The notes beneath the pieces are model-generated. The model was not told the DNA's origin. It ran no database searches and was given only the letters and a program-made list of their open reading frames with translations. Source: Rhodospirillaceae bacterium (lineage in GTDB: Bacteria > Pseudomonadota > Alphaproteobacteria > Rhodospirillales > Rhodospirillaceae). Taken from it: a DNA stretch of 64,000 nucleotides. Below, piece after piece: positions 24,753 to 34,411 of this stretch. The position numbers and the translations under genes were made by a program. The stretch spans positions 62,001 to 126,000 of the forward strand of contig JABJAH010000049.1 of the NCBI GenBank assembly GCA_018666155.1, written 5' to 3'. How positions within the stretch are numbered: position 1 is the stretch's first letter; each line of letters starts with the position of its first letter.

Positions 24753-27401
24753 ATGACTAAGACCGACATTCGACCAATCTACCTGAAAGATTATGCCCCA
24801 CCTCCGTATTTGATCGACACGATGGACCTGGCTTTTGACCTAGATCCTCATAGAACGAAGGTCACAGCAACGAGCCACGTGAGGAAGAATTCAGCCGTTA
24901 CTAATCAACACAATGATCTAGTTCTTGATGGAGAGAACCTGACACTTATTAGTGTAAAGGTGAACGACCATGAATTGGATTGCGCCGAGTGGAAGCTCAC
25001 TGCAGAATCCCTAACACTTCACGGTGTGCCTAAGGAATTCACACTCACTGTCTGCACCGAAATCGAGCCGGCCTCCAACAAAGCGTTGGAGGGGCTCTTT
25101 ATGTCGGGAGGGAGATTCTGCACGCAGTGTGAAGCTGAAGGCTTTAGAAGAATAACCTACTATCTTGACCGTCCGGATGTTTTGGCGCGGTTCACCGTCA
25201 GAATCAATGCTGACGTTGGTGAGTTCCCGGTATTACTTTCAAACGGAAACTGTATTGACCGAGGCGTCATAAGCGAAGGCAGACACTACGCAGTCTGGGA
25301 AGATCCCTTCCCAAAGCCGTGTTACCTTTTCGCCCTAGTGGCGGGCAAACTCGCCTGTCTGTCCGACACTTTCACAACCGCGTCAGAAAAGCAGGTTTCT
25401 CTATACCTATATGTGGAGGCCGGTAAAGAATCGAGAGCCACTTACGCGATGGACGCCCTGAAAAGAGCGATGGAATGGGATGAGAGAATCTACGGCCTCG
25501 AATACGATTTAGACGAATTTAACATCGTCGCAGTTTCAGATTTCAATATGGGGGCCATGGAGAACAAGTCGCTCAATATCTTCAACGATAAATTTATTCT
25601 AGCTGATCCTGACACTGCTACAGATACCGACTACGCATGGATTGAGTCTGTCGTAGCACACGAGTATTTCCATAATTGGACAGGCAACAGAGTCACTTGC
25701 CGAGATTGGTTCCAGCTGAGCCTAAAAGAAGGTCTGACGGTCTTTCGGGACCAACAGTTTTCTGCCGATCAACGATCCGCAGCTGTTCAACGCGTCGAAG
25801 ACGTCAAAAGACTACGCAACACTCAATTCGTTGAAGACAGTGGCCCCCTCGCCCATTCAGTGCGGCCTGAAAGCTATGCTGAAATAAACAACTTCTACAC
25901 GCACACAGTCTACGAGAAAGGCGCCGAAGTTGTGCGCATGATTCACACGCTCGTTGGGGCAGAGCAATTCCGCAAAGGAATTGACCTTTATTTTGAGCGC
26001 CATGACGGACAGGCCGTAACGTGCGAAGACTTCGTAGCAGCGATGGCGGACTCTTCGGGTTTTGATCTGGATCAGTTTCTACTTTGGTACAAACAAGCAG
26101 GCACACCAACCATTGAGGCTACTGGTGAATTCAACCCCGATGCGGGGGGGTATAAACTAACACTAACGCAATCATGCCCTGCAACACCGGGACAGCTGAA
26201 CAAAAAGCCCATGCAGATTCCAATTGCGGTTGGCTTTGTCGATGCTTCATCCGGTTCGTTGGAAACCACACTCGTCGGATCTAACCAGCGCCGACAAGAA
26301 ACGCATCTCATTTGCATGCAAAATAACGAGGCGGTACTAATTTTTGAGGGGCTTCTCGAGCATCACAAGACAATAGCGGTGTCGTTAAACCGTGGATTCA
26401 CCGCGCCTACTCTCACCCGCATCAAATCATCACCGGGTCAATTAGCCACATTGATAGTACACGACCCAGACTTAGTATCGAGGTGGACTGCTGCACAGGA
26501 ATTAGCCGCGACCGTTCTTATGCGCAAGGTGAAGGATCAAGAGCTTCGGAGCGAATTGTCTATTTTTGACAACACATTTGACAAACTCTTGGACCGCGCC
26601 ATGGATGATCCGGCAACAACAGCCTTACTTCTGGAATTGCCAAGTGAGAAAGCGCTTTCCGAACTTGATAGCCCCATCGATCCGGTAGCCATTTATGATG
26701 CTAGGCATTGGCTGAAACACCGAATTGGAGAGCTCTTTTATGATCGTTTTGCGCTCTTACTTGAAGAATGCAGAACCGATGGTCCCTTTGTGCCGTCCGC
26801 TCAAGATGCTGGGTTCCGGTCATTAAAGAACATCGCGTTGAACTATATAGTCAGCCGAGGCTCCGCCCCAGATGAGTTGCTCGCGTCTTCGCAATACCAG
26901 AGCGCGGACAACCTGACGGACCGAGTGGCCGCTCTACGAAGCCTGAACGAAACGTCGTCCGAACTCAGGCGCACCACACTTGACGCATTCGAGAACCAGT
27001 ACTCTGGCAATGAGTTAGTCCTTGATAAGTGGCTCATGCTTGAGGCGTCCTACTGTGGCGCGGGTGTATTGGATCGGATTGAGAGCTTGCTCTCTCATCC
27101 ACGCTACGACAACGAAAACCCGAACCGAATAAGAGCTCTTATAGGAACATTCGCAACGGAGAACACGGTCGGGTTTCACCGCGTGTCTGGTGAGGGGTAC
27201 AAGTTTGTCGCAGATCAGATAATTTCAATCGACAAGTTTAATCCACAGTCCGCCGCGCGCATTGCAGGAGCCTTCCAGCACTGGAAGAGATACGGCCCCG
27301 AACGCGAATCATTAATGCGCCAGCAACTATTAAAAATTCTCGATGTCAGCGGATTGTCTGAGGACGTTGTGGAAATCGTTAGTAAATCTCTGGGTCACTA
27401 G
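24753..27401 (+). CDS. pepN: Aminopeptidase N (M1 zinc metallopeptidase)
   Basis: An 882-residue enzyme of the PepN type. It has the substrate-anchoring MGAMEN motif (about residue 265), the zinc site HEYFHNW about 33 residues later with the second glutamate in LKEGLTVF, and the catalytic tyrosine region YTHTVYEKGAEVVRM. The C-terminal Ig-like and helical domains are full length. It cleaves N-terminal residues from peptides in the cytoplasm. It is flanked by minus-strand sugar-related genes, which do not appear to belong to its function. Confidence 0.97.
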   Translation: MTKTDIRPIYLKDYAPPPYLIDTMDLAFDLDPHRTKVTATSHVRKNSAVTNQHNDLVLDGENLTLISVKVNDHELDCAEWKLTAESLTLHGVPKEFTLTVCTEIEPASNKALEGLFMSGGRFCTQCEAEGFRRITYYLDRPDVLARFTVRINADVGEFPVLLSNGNCIDRGVISEGRHYAVWEDPFPKPCYLFALVAGKLACLSDTFTTASEKQVSLYLYVEAGKESRATYAMDALKRAMEWDERIYGLEYDLDEFNIVAVSDFNMGAMENKSLNIFNDKFILADPDTATDTDYAWIESVVAHEYFHNWTGNRVTCRDWFQLSLKEGLTVFRDQQFSADQRSAAVQRVEDVKRLRNTQFVEDSGPLAHSVRPESYAEINNFYTHTVYEKGAEVVRMIHTLVGAEQFRKGIDLYFERHDGQAVTCEDFVAAMADSSGFDLDQFLLWYKQAGTPTIEATGEFNPDAGGYKLTLTQSCPATPGQLNKKPMQIPIAVGFVDASSGSLETTLVGSNQRRQETHLICMQNNEAVLIFEGLLEHHKTIAVSLNRGFTAPTLTRIKSSPGQLATLIVHDPDLVSRWTAAQELAATVLMRKVKDQELRSELSIFDNTFDKLLDRAMDDPATTALLLELPSEKALSELDSPIDPVAIYDARHWLKHRIGELFYDRFALLLEECRTDGPFVPSAQDAGFRSLKNIALNYIVSRGSAPDELLASSQYQSADNLTDRVAALRSLNETSSELRRTTLDAFENQYSGNELVLDKWLMLEASYCGAGVLDRIESLLSHPRYDNENPNRIRALIGTFATENTVGFHRVSGEGYKFVADQIISIDKFNPQSAARIAGAFQHWKRYGPERESLMRQQLLKILDVSGLSEDVVEIVSKSLGH

Positions 27402-27406
27402 GCCTC

Positions 27407-28624
27407 TTACAGCGAGACAAATCTTTTCGCCAACGCCGGGACAAATGAAGGCGTGCGCACTTGAATATTACAGCCGTGTTGTTCGGCATGGTTTAGAAGT
27501 TCAGACAAGTCCCGACAATAAGACCAGTATTCCTCTTCGTAATTGCGCTGCCAGAAACCTTTATGCACACGATGGGTAACCGACATTCGCCCCATGTAGT
27601 CGTCTTCCTTAGCGTGCGACCATGGCTTCGTGGATTCTGAAAAAGACATGCCATCGCAGCCGAACACCTGAATGTCGGTTGAGACAGTGCACGCCACTGG
27701 TAAAACGAGCATTGTGAAAATATTTGCCGTCGCCGCCGTCAGAAACTCTGATCGTAGATCAAGATTGAAATCTGGTCTGCGGTCGTTACCGATCCCAATA
27801 ATACGATCATGACAATCTTCCGGCGTCACTGACTTGAAATACGGTACGTAGCCAAGTTGGGTAAACAAGACGCGATCAGAGTTAGATAAAGCCGCGGCCA
27901 AATCCTTTCTGAACTGACCAGCATATCTAGATACACCGCAGTGCTGAACCGGATCCCCGCAAAATAGTAACTCCGGCTGGAGAAAGTTTAACGCTTCATC
28001 GTCACAAATCGTTGAGTTGCAAACGGCTCTAACAGTATCCCCAAGATCGACTCCTTCTTTGACAACTTGGCCGAGCGAAGGGCCGTTCCCGAATGTACTG
28101 ATCGCCTTCCCTTGCCAGCGAGCCGCATGTCGTTCGAACTTGAAATATGATTCCTCAACAAGTTTCTTCAACTCATCGGTCGTCCATAACGAATAGGCGA
28201 ACCTAATGGCGTCCAGCGTCTCCTGCTGCACGGTCGTAGGGTCAATTAGAACGACCTCCGCGTTAAATTGTTGACCCAGCTTCTGAGCCTCCGAGACGGT
28301 TGATGAGCGCGCTGTATTCCAAACAAGAATGGCGTCAATTTTGCTCAGATTTTTGTATGAATCGGGTGTTTCAATTACGCTAACTCGCCCACTAAATTTC
28401 GGGCCGATATCGGCTATTGAGGGGTCAAAGTCATCGCTAATGAACGGTGTATCGGGACTGAGGCATTCCCCCACATCGATCTGGGCTAAATCTGTTCCAG
28501 AATATGGAAATACGAGTTTCGTAATCCGGTCAGCCATTGGCGAAAAATGCCAGATCGCTCGGTAAAGCTGATCGTAAAAGGAAGGGATATCCGGGAATGC
28601 CGGATAAAAAAGGATATTTGCCAT
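27407..28624 (-). CDS. GT42/DUF115-like glycosyltransferase-fold protein
   Basis: A 405-residue protein. Residues about 170-330 contain ISTFGNGPSLGQV, VRAVCNSTICDDEA, PELLFCGDPV and later ATANIFTMLVLPVACTVSTDIQVFGCDGMSF. The GNGPSL loop, the CN pair and the small-residue helix ending in a GxDG-type turn recall the sialyltransferase family GT42 (CstI/CstII) and the related MptE/Maf (DUF115) fold. I start at the ATG at 28624; a GTG at 28753 would add an unconvincing N-terminus. With the cytidylyltransferase fusion across pepN, it could transfer a CMP-activated sugar; this is inference. Confidence 0.6.
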   Translation of the reverse strand: MANILFYPAFPDIPSFYDQLYRAIWHFSPMADRITKLVFPYSGTDLAQIDVGECLSPDTPFISDDFDPSIADIGPKFSGRVSVIETPDSYKNLSKIDAILVWNTARSSTVSEAQKLGQQFNAEVVLIDPTTVQQETLDAIRFAYSLWTTDELKKLVEESYFKFERHAARWQGKAISTFGNGPSLGQVVKEGVDLGDTVRAVCNSTICDDEALNFLQPELLFCGDPVQHCGVSRYAGQFRKDLAAALSNSDRVLFTQLGYVPYFKSVTPEDCHDRIIGIGNDRRPDFNLDLRSEFLTAATANIFTMLVLPVACTVSTDIQVFGCDGMSFSESTKPWSHAKEDDYMGRMSVTHRVHKGFWQRNYEEEYWSYCRDLSELLNHAEQHGCNIQVRTPSFVPALAKRFVSL

Positions 28625-28898
28625 AGAACCCGGATCGAGAATTGAGACCGCAAAAACACAGATTCTACTGTATTCAGACAAAGTACAAGACTGAGCTACG
28701 CGAGCATCAAAAGCATAGCGCGCCGGACCAATTTCTATAGACACCAGGGCCACTACTTTGCGGCTGGGTCACCCAAATTTACGCACTCGAGGCGCTCAGA
28801 TAGCGAAATTGTTACACGTTTGAGGCTTTCTTCAGGATAGAAAAATGTGCAGTAATCTCGCCGTTGCTCCGTTTCGATCAACCAATAAGGACAGGATA

Positions 28899-29756
28899 AT
28901 GGATTTTTTCAGACGCTCATTAATTGGCGCCGTTTCGGCGACAACTCTCATCATTGGATCACTCGCTTCCGCAAATGCTGCCGATAATACCGATATGCGT
29001 CTTCGCGCCGCGATTACCGGCGAACATCGATCTGAGGCCAAGGTTGCACGCGATGCCTATCGCAACCCCTATGAAACACTAAAGTTCTTTGGCCTCAAAG
29101 AAGGCATGACGGTTCTAGAAATCTTCGCGCAGGGAGCTTGGTATACTGAAGTTATAGCTCCAGTTGTTGCTGGTACTGGAAAATATGTCGGAGCCCTTCC
29201 TGACCCTTCGGTTAGCGAGCGATCACAAAGTTCCTTTGATAGATACGCAGCTGCATTTGATGCCAATAGAGATCTGTATGGCGACGCAGAGGCTGCAGCG
29301 ATAGGGGCCGAGGCCACACAACCGATTGAGCCCGGCACTGCGGATCTCGTGTTAACGTTCCGCAACATCCATAACTGGATGGGTGCCGGCACCGCCGAGA
29401 AGATGTACGAAATTATGTACGAATCGGCGAAACCAGGTGGATATCTAGGCGTCGTTGAGCATCGCGGCAATCCTATGATCAAACAGGACCCTAAGGCACG
29501 CTCAGGCTACGTGAATGAAGGCTATGCTATTAAACTGGCCGAAGATGCAGGGTGGCAATTGGTTGCCGTGTCGGACATCAATGACAACCCAATGGATGAC
29601 AAGGACTATGAAGGACGTGTCTGGCGCCTCCCCCAAACACTTCGATATTTTGGCCGGGAAGGCTTTCCTGAACCCACAGGTGCAGATCGCCAAAAGAGCT
29701 TAGCAATAGGTGAAAGTGACCGCTTCACGCATCTGTTTGTGAAACCAGTAGAGTAA
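28899..29756 (+). CDS. Exported methyltransferase-like protein (COG4798 type)
   Basis: A 285-residue protein with a Sec signal (MDFFRRSLIG..., cleavage after about ANA at residue 30) followed by a class I methyltransferase-like fold: LKEGMTVLEIFAQGAWYTEVIAPVV at motif I and GTADLVLTFRNIHNWM at motif IV. Motif I is weak, lacking the GxGxG loop. The family (predicted methyltransferase COG4798) is usually exported, although SAM is cytoplasmic. AAGGACAGGA precedes the start. A terminator hairpin follows the gene. Enzymatic activity is doubtful. Confidence 0.8.
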   Translation: MDFFRRSLIGAVSATTLIIGSLASANAADNTDMRLRAAITGEHRSEAKVARDAYRNPYETLKFFGLKEGMTVLEIFAQGAWYTEVIAPVVAGTGKYVGALPDPSVSERSQSSFDRYAAAFDANRDLYGDAEAAAIGAEATQPIEPGTADLVLTFRNIHNWMGAGTAEKMYEIMYESAKPGGYLGVVEHRGNPMIKQDPKARSGYVNEGYAIKLAEDAGWQLVAVSDINDNPMDDKDYEGRVWRLPQTLRYFGREGFPEPTGADRQKSLAIGESDRFTHLFVKPVE

Positions 29757-29768
29757 AAACCTTCAGTA

Positions 29769-29796
29769 GGCCCTTCATCGATTTTGGTGAAGGGCC
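29769..29796 (+). terminator. Intrinsic-terminator-like hairpin after the exported methyltransferase gene
   Basis: GGCCCTTCA and TGAAGGGCC form a perfect 9-bp stem around a 10-nt loop, 12 bases after the stop at 29756. The 3' side continues GTTTCTG, a weak U tract. It could end transcription here and make the next gene a separate unit. Confidence 0.55.
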
Positions 29797-29818
29797 GTTT
29801 CTGAACTGGACGAATTTG

Positions 29819-30616
29819 GTGACAATCAGACGATCTTACATTGACTGTAAGTACGGCCAACTCCATGTGCGTTCGGCTTTACCTGAAATTGCCAGCGAGA
29901 CCGCGATTCCGCTCATCTGTTTCCACCAGAGTCCCCAATCAGGGAAAATATTTACAGAAATACTCGATAGTTTTGGACAGACACGACCTGTATTTGCACC
30001 GGACACACCAGGTTTTGGTGAGTCAGACCCTCCGACATCCGCACCCACAATCGAAGACTTTGCGGATGCGATGGAGGAACTCATTGACCACCTCGAGCTT
30101 AAGACGTTTGACATCCTCGGCTACCATACTGGCGCGTTGACTGCGACCGAGATTGCAGTGCGAAGGCCTGACCAAGCCAGACGGCTCGTACTCATCGGAT
30201 TGCCAGTGCTTACCCAACAAGAAATAGATGCATTTTTTGAGCAGCCTTGGCCTGTTCCGATGCTCGAAGATGGTTCGCATATTGCCACAGAGTGGGATCG
30301 ATCAGTTAAGTGGGCCGGGCCCGGAATGACCCTGCCACTCATCCAGCGTGGTTTCGTAGATAAGCTCAAAGCTGGTGATTGTGCGTTCTGGGGTGGGCAA
30401 GCTGCGATGCGATACCCGTTTGCCGACAGACTGCCACAAATCCAACAGCCGATCCTTGCAATTGGTCCAAGAGACGACCTTTGGGAAATATCACCGCGAT
30501 CTGAGCCACTTATCAAGAATGGATCGTTTGAAAGGTGGCCCGACCAAGGCTTCGGTCTCTTCGATGTCGCCAAGGAAGCAATCGTCGAGAAAATTAGTTC
30601 CCACCTCGATCGCTAG
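29819..30616 (+). CDS. Alpha/beta-hydrolase-fold protein with GYHTG elbow
   Basis: A 265-residue fourth member of the HTG family. It shows HQSPQSG, DTPGFGESDPP and the elbow G-Y-H-T-G with His103 in the nucleophile position; no histidine stands at the C-terminal catalytic site (DQGFGLFD). The start is GTG at 29819 or TTG at 29816; both share the same weak GGA site. It leads into an aldehyde dehydrogenase gene on the same strand, suggesting a catabolic operon. Substrate unknown. Confidence 0.85.
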   Translation: MTIRRSYIDCKYGQLHVRSALPEIASETAIPLICFHQSPQSGKIFTEILDSFGQTRPVFAPDTPGFGESDPPTSAPTIEDFADAMEELIDHLELKTFDILGYHTGALTATEIAVRRPDQARRLVLIGLPVLTQQEIDAFFEQPWPVPMLEDGSHIATEWDRSVKWAGPGMTLPLIQRGFVDKLKAGDCAFWGGQAAMRYPFADRLPQIQQPILAIGPRDDLWEISPRSEPLIKNGSFERWPDQGFGLFDVAKEAIVEKISSHLDR

Positions 30617-30729
30617 GGTAAGCTAGGACTTCAGCTTTGCCAATTAGCCGCGCCGAATCAAACGCTTTTGCTGAACGCTTGAACCGAGTAAAACGTCTTG
30701 TAATTCATACACATAGTCATGAGGCACAA

Positions 30730-32178
30730 ATGCCAGACGACGCATCTCAACTTAGTACGATCCCGGTCAAAAACCCTAGAACCGGAGAAATCGATTACCA
30801 CGTTACGCCTCCGACAACTGATGAAATCGTAAAAGAATGCACATCTCTCAGAGCGGCGCAGGTTGATTGGGCCAACGCGCCGTTGAGCGATCGCATGGGG
30901 ATCATGCTTAAGTGGGCCGATGCTGTAGAAGCAAATCGCGACGCAATTATAAAAGCTGAATCTAAGGACACGGGTCGTTGGCGGCTATCAAGTGAAAGCC
31001 CAGATGCCGTCATATGGGGGATTCGTGGATGGTGTGACCGCGCGGAAGGTATAATAGAGAACGCCCTTAGGGTCGGCCAATCGTCAACAATGCCATCAAT
31101 AAAACTAACGCAGCAATTGGTACCCTACCCGTTACTAGGGGTCATTAGCCCTTGGAACTTTCCTTTAATGCTGAGTTCCATAGACGCAATTCCCGCTCTC
31201 ATTGCAGGATCTGCAGCGATCATCAAACCCAGCGAGGTGACTCCTAGATTCATTGAGCCCCTAAAGGAATCGATCGCCGCAGTACCTGAGCTTGATCGAG
31301 TATTGACCTACGTTGCCGGGGGCGGACAAACCGGGCAGGACATGATCAACAACGTCGATATAATTTGCTTTACCGGCTCAGTTCCTACGGGGCGAAAAGT
31401 TGCAGAGGCCAGCGCCCGTAATTTCATTCCCGCCTTTCTTGAACTAGGCGGTAAAGACCCAGTCATTGTTACCAAGTCGGCCGACCTTGAGCGAGCCACG
31501 GACGCCGTTCTTAGAGGATCAGTACACGCGACAGGCCAGATATGCTTCTCAATAGAGCGAGTCTATGTTGACGACTCAATTCATGATGAGTTTGTGGATC
31601 GATTAGTTGAAAAGACCAACAAAATTTCACTCAATGATTCTGATATCCATAAAGGGCATGTTGGGCCCCTTATATTTGAAAAGCAGGCCGGAATAATTGA
31701 CCGCCAACTTGATGACGCCATAGCAAAAGGCGCTCAAATTAGAAGCGGTGGGAAGTCTCAGGACATTCGTGGCGGGAAGTACGTTCCGCCAACTGTCGTG
31801 ACTGATGTTAGCCACGATATGACTCTCATGCGTGATGAAACGTTCGGGCCCGTAATGCCGGTAATGAAATTCTCGTCAATAGACGAAGCCATCGCTCTCG
31901 CAAATGACACTGAGTTCGGTTTATCTGCCGCCGTGATCGCTGGCGACGAAAATGAAGCTATGGAAATCGGAAAGCGAATAAATGCGGGCGGCGTAAGCTT
32001 AATGGATACGACTCTAACGGGTTCCATCTTGCGTGATGCTGAGAAAACCTCATTTAACTTGTCGGGCCTTGGGGGATCAAGGATGGGTGGAGCTTCGATC
32101 CTAAGATTCTATAGAAAGAAGGCACTAATGGTTAACCCGGACATGCCGGTCAAGCTTCAAGATCTACACGAGACCTAG
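30730..32178 (+). CDS. NAD(P)-dependent aldehyde dehydrogenase
   Basis: A 482-residue ALDH of standard length. It has SPWNFPLMLS (oxyanion Asn), IIKPSEVTP, FTGSVPTGRKVA (cofactor), the general base in ELGGKDPVIV, and the catalytic cysteine in GQICFSIERV, then ETFGPVMPV. I start at the ATG at 30730, with GAGG 5-6 nt upstream; the longer frame from TTG 30637 is unlikely. It oxidises an aldehyde to an acid in the cytoplasm. The neighbours suggest a step after alcohol or hydroxyacid turnover. Confidence 0.93.
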   Translation: MPDDASQLSTIPVKNPRTGEIDYHVTPPTTDEIVKECTSLRAAQVDWANAPLSDRMGIMLKWADAVEANRDAIIKAESKDTGRWRLSSESPDAVIWGIRGWCDRAEGIIENALRVGQSSTMPSIKLTQQLVPYPLLGVISPWNFPLMLSSIDAIPALIAGSAAIIKPSEVTPRFIEPLKESIAAVPELDRVLTYVAGGGQTGQDMINNVDIICFTGSVPTGRKVAEASARNFIPAFLELGGKDPVIVTKSADLERATDAVLRGSVHATGQICFSIERVYVDDSIHDEFVDRLVEKTNKISLNDSDIHKGHVGPLIFEKQAGIIDRQLDDAIAKGAQIRSGGKSQDIRGGKYVPPTVVTDVSHDMTLMRDETFGPVMPVMKFSSIDEAIALANDTEFGLSAAVIAGDENEAMEIGKRINAGGVSLMDTTLTGSILRDAEKTSFNLSGLGGSRMGGASILRFYRKKALMVNPDMPVKLQDLHET

Positions 32179-32203
32179 ATCAGTGGGGATGCGATTTTCC
32201 CAG

Positions 32204-33070
32204 TCAGGGGGCTCTGAGCCTTTCTATTAGACTTGATGTGTCCCACCGTCCGCCGCCTCGAGCTTGAATATCGGCGTAGAAACCATCAACGAGCGACGCA
32301 ACTGGAAGACTTACACCGGATGCGCGTGCCTGCTCGAGGCATATACGTAAGTCCTTACGCATCCAGTCTACCGCGAAGCCGAAATCATACTCTCCATCGA
32401 TCATCGTCGTCGCTCTGTTTTCCATTTGCCAGGATTGGGCTGCCCCTTTAGAGATCACTTCGATGACGGCCCGCATATCAAGTCCGTTAGCGAGACCAAA
32501 CGCGATCCCCTCCGACAAGCCTTGAACGAGTCCAGCGATACAAATCTGATTCACCATTTTGGCGGTTTGTCCGCTTCCGCTTGGCCCGAGCAACTGAGAA
32601 TGCTTTGCGTATGCGCTGAATATCGACTCACATCGCTCGAAAGCCGCCTGACTGCCGCCGCACATAATTGTTAGACGTCCATCTTTTGCACCGGCTTCAC
32701 CACCGGATACCGGCGCGTCAATGAACTCGACACCTCTAGCTACCGTTTTTTGACTGATAGTTGTGGCGAGAACCGCTGAAGTTGTCGTGTGATCGACAAG
32801 AATAGATCCAGATGAGAGACCAGCCATCATACCATTCTCACCATGCACGACCGCTTCTACATCTGGGTCATCCCCAACACAGCAAATGGCAACTTCAGCC
32901 CCCTCACAGGCTAGCTTGGGAGAATCAGACACACGCCCCTTATTGGTCTTGATCCACGCCGTCGCTTTCTCACCTGTCCGATTGTAAACGGAAACATCGT
33001 GCCCATGAGCGGCCAGGTGCCCAGCCATATGAGAACCCATCACACCCAAACCAACAAAAGCTACTTTCAT
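32204..33070 (-). CDS. NAD(P)-dependent beta-hydroxyacid dehydrogenase (3-HIBADH type)
   Basis: A 288-residue enzyme of the 3-hydroxyisobutyrate dehydrogenase family. Visible are the Rossmann start VAFVGLGVMGSHMAGHLA, NRT, FIDAPVSGGEAGAKDGRLTIMCGG (substrate loop) and the catalytic lysine in SGQTAKMVNQ. It converges on the aldehyde dehydrogenase. The pair resembles valine-type hydroxyacid to semialdehyde to acid chemistry, or tartronate semialdehyde reduction. The exact substrate cannot be read. Confidence 0.9.
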   Translation of the reverse strand: MKVAFVGLGVMGSHMAGHLAAHGHDVSVYNRTGEKATAWIKTNKGRVSDSPKLACEGAEVAICCVGDDPDVEAVVHGENGMMAGLSSGSILVDHTTTSAVLATTISQKTVARGVEFIDAPVSGGEAGAKDGRLTIMCGGSQAAFERCESIFSAYAKHSQLLGPSGSGQTAKMVNQICIAGLVQGLSEGIAFGLANGLDMRAVIEVISKGAAQSWQMENRATTMIDGEYDFGFAVDWMRKDLRICLEQARASGVSLPVASLVDGFYADIQARGGGRWDTSSLIERLRAP

Positions 33071-33276
33071 ATGCCCCTCACTTTATTTGACCAATACTCG
33101 GCATAAGACCAAATAGGAACTGCGGTCCTAAGACTAATTGCCCGACAAATGGACAGTATAGAACCCGTTTCGGGTTTGATGATCAGCGAATTTATAAATG
33201 TCGTATTGTCTCCTTGCCTTAGCTTGGTGGACGGACGCACATTATTCCATAAACTCTTTCAATCGGAATCCAATCG

Positions 33277-34350
33277 ATGAAGAAAGTTCTAAAGGTTGTC
33301 GCCCTATCCGTTGGGACAGTTCTATTACTCATAGCCATAGTCACGCTCTCGTTTCTTGTTCGAGGTGGCGCTTTCCGAACTGTGTCAACAACGTCACCAC
33401 GCCAATGTGAGGCCATAGAACTCTCAGCCGGAAGCGCAGAAGACCTTCAAATCGACCGTATGTCTGGCACCGCCCTTCTATCAGTTCTCGATAGAAGAGG
33501 CATCGTAGAAGGAAGAGCAGTCAAAGGAACCATTCTCTCTTTACCCTTAGGCAAACAAGAGCCTACTCCTAGCCCCGCCCTTGGTTCACAGCCGGAAGAC
33601 TTTCGCCCGCATGGTCTCAGTCTATTTAACTCCGAAGAAGGCACTCAGACTCTCGTTGTAATCAATCACGCTCTAGACGGAGAACGCATAGAGATTTTTG
33701 AAAGGCAGCCTGACCAACAGCTATTCGACCATATCGAAACACTGTCCACCCCACTGCTGCATGAACCGAATGACTTAGTCGCTATTGGTCCGCGCCAGTT
33801 CTACGTCGCAAATGACTCTGGAGCTACGAACGGGCTAGAGCGCGCCGGCGAGATGCTTTTCGGGATTGGACTCTCACCTCTCATATATTTTGACGGCGCA
33901 AGTTTCAAAATCGTCGCGGATGACCTCAAATCATCTGGTGGCATCAATGTTAGTCACGATTTATCAGAGATCTACGTCGGCGAAACGGGCGGAGAATCAT
34001 TTCGCATTTACAGCTTAACCCAAGATGGATCGCTTAATGGTCTCCAGCGCACTGTCGGTCTTCAGAGTGCCGTCGATAATATTGACGTGGATGACAGTGG
34101 TGATCTCTGGATCGCAAATCACACTAATACGTTGGCACTCATTAAACATTTTGGAGACGCCAACTCACCAGCGCCAACACAAGTTCAAATGCTCCGTATG
34201 ACGAAAGAAGGCGAGGTCGAGCTGAAGACAGTATATGAAGATGATGGGAAAGAATTTTCCGCGGGAAGCGTCGGAGCGAGGTTTGGTGATGAGCTCTTAA
34301 TTGGCTCCATCACAGAACGTAAGTTGCTGAGATGCAGAATCGACGGATAG
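33277..34350 (+). CDS. Membrane-anchored paraoxonase/arylesterase-like lactonase
   Basis: A 357-residue protein with an N-terminal membrane helix (about residues 8-30) and a six-bladed propeller of the paraoxonase/SMP-30 type. Diagnostic segments are FRPHGLSLF, HEPNDLVAIGPRQFYVANDSG (a calcium-site Asn-Asp) and VDNIDVDDSGDLWIANHTN, matching PON enzymes. Family members hydrolyse lactones or aryl esters using calcium. The propeller should face the periplasm. It precedes an anchored hydrolase on the same strand. Confidence 0.82.
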   Translation: MKKVLKVVALSVGTVLLLIAIVTLSFLVRGGAFRTVSTTSPRQCEAIELSAGSAEDLQIDRMSGTALLSVLDRRGIVEGRAVKGTILSLPLGKQEPTPSPALGSQPEDFRPHGLSLFNSEEGTQTLVVINHALDGERIEIFERQPDQQLFDHIETLSTPLLHEPNDLVAIGPRQFYVANDSGATNGLERAGEMLFGIGLSPLIYFDGASFKIVADDLKSSGGINVSHDLSEIYVGETGGESFRIYSLTQDGSLNGLQRTVGLQSAVDNIDVDDSGDLWIANHTNTLALIKHFGDANSPAPTQVQMLRMTKEGEVELKTVYEDDGKEFSAGSVGARFGDELLIGSITERKLLRCRIDG

Positions 34351-34411
34351 CGCCTTTATCCTCGTCACTGGAGATCGAACACTCGATGTATAGAAGGACT
34401 AAACTGAACCA

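Noticed and set aside
28624-28753. Longer GTG start for the GT42-like gene
   Set aside because: The extra 43 residues look unlike a folded N-terminus; the ATG at 28624 starts a clean hydrophobic strand.
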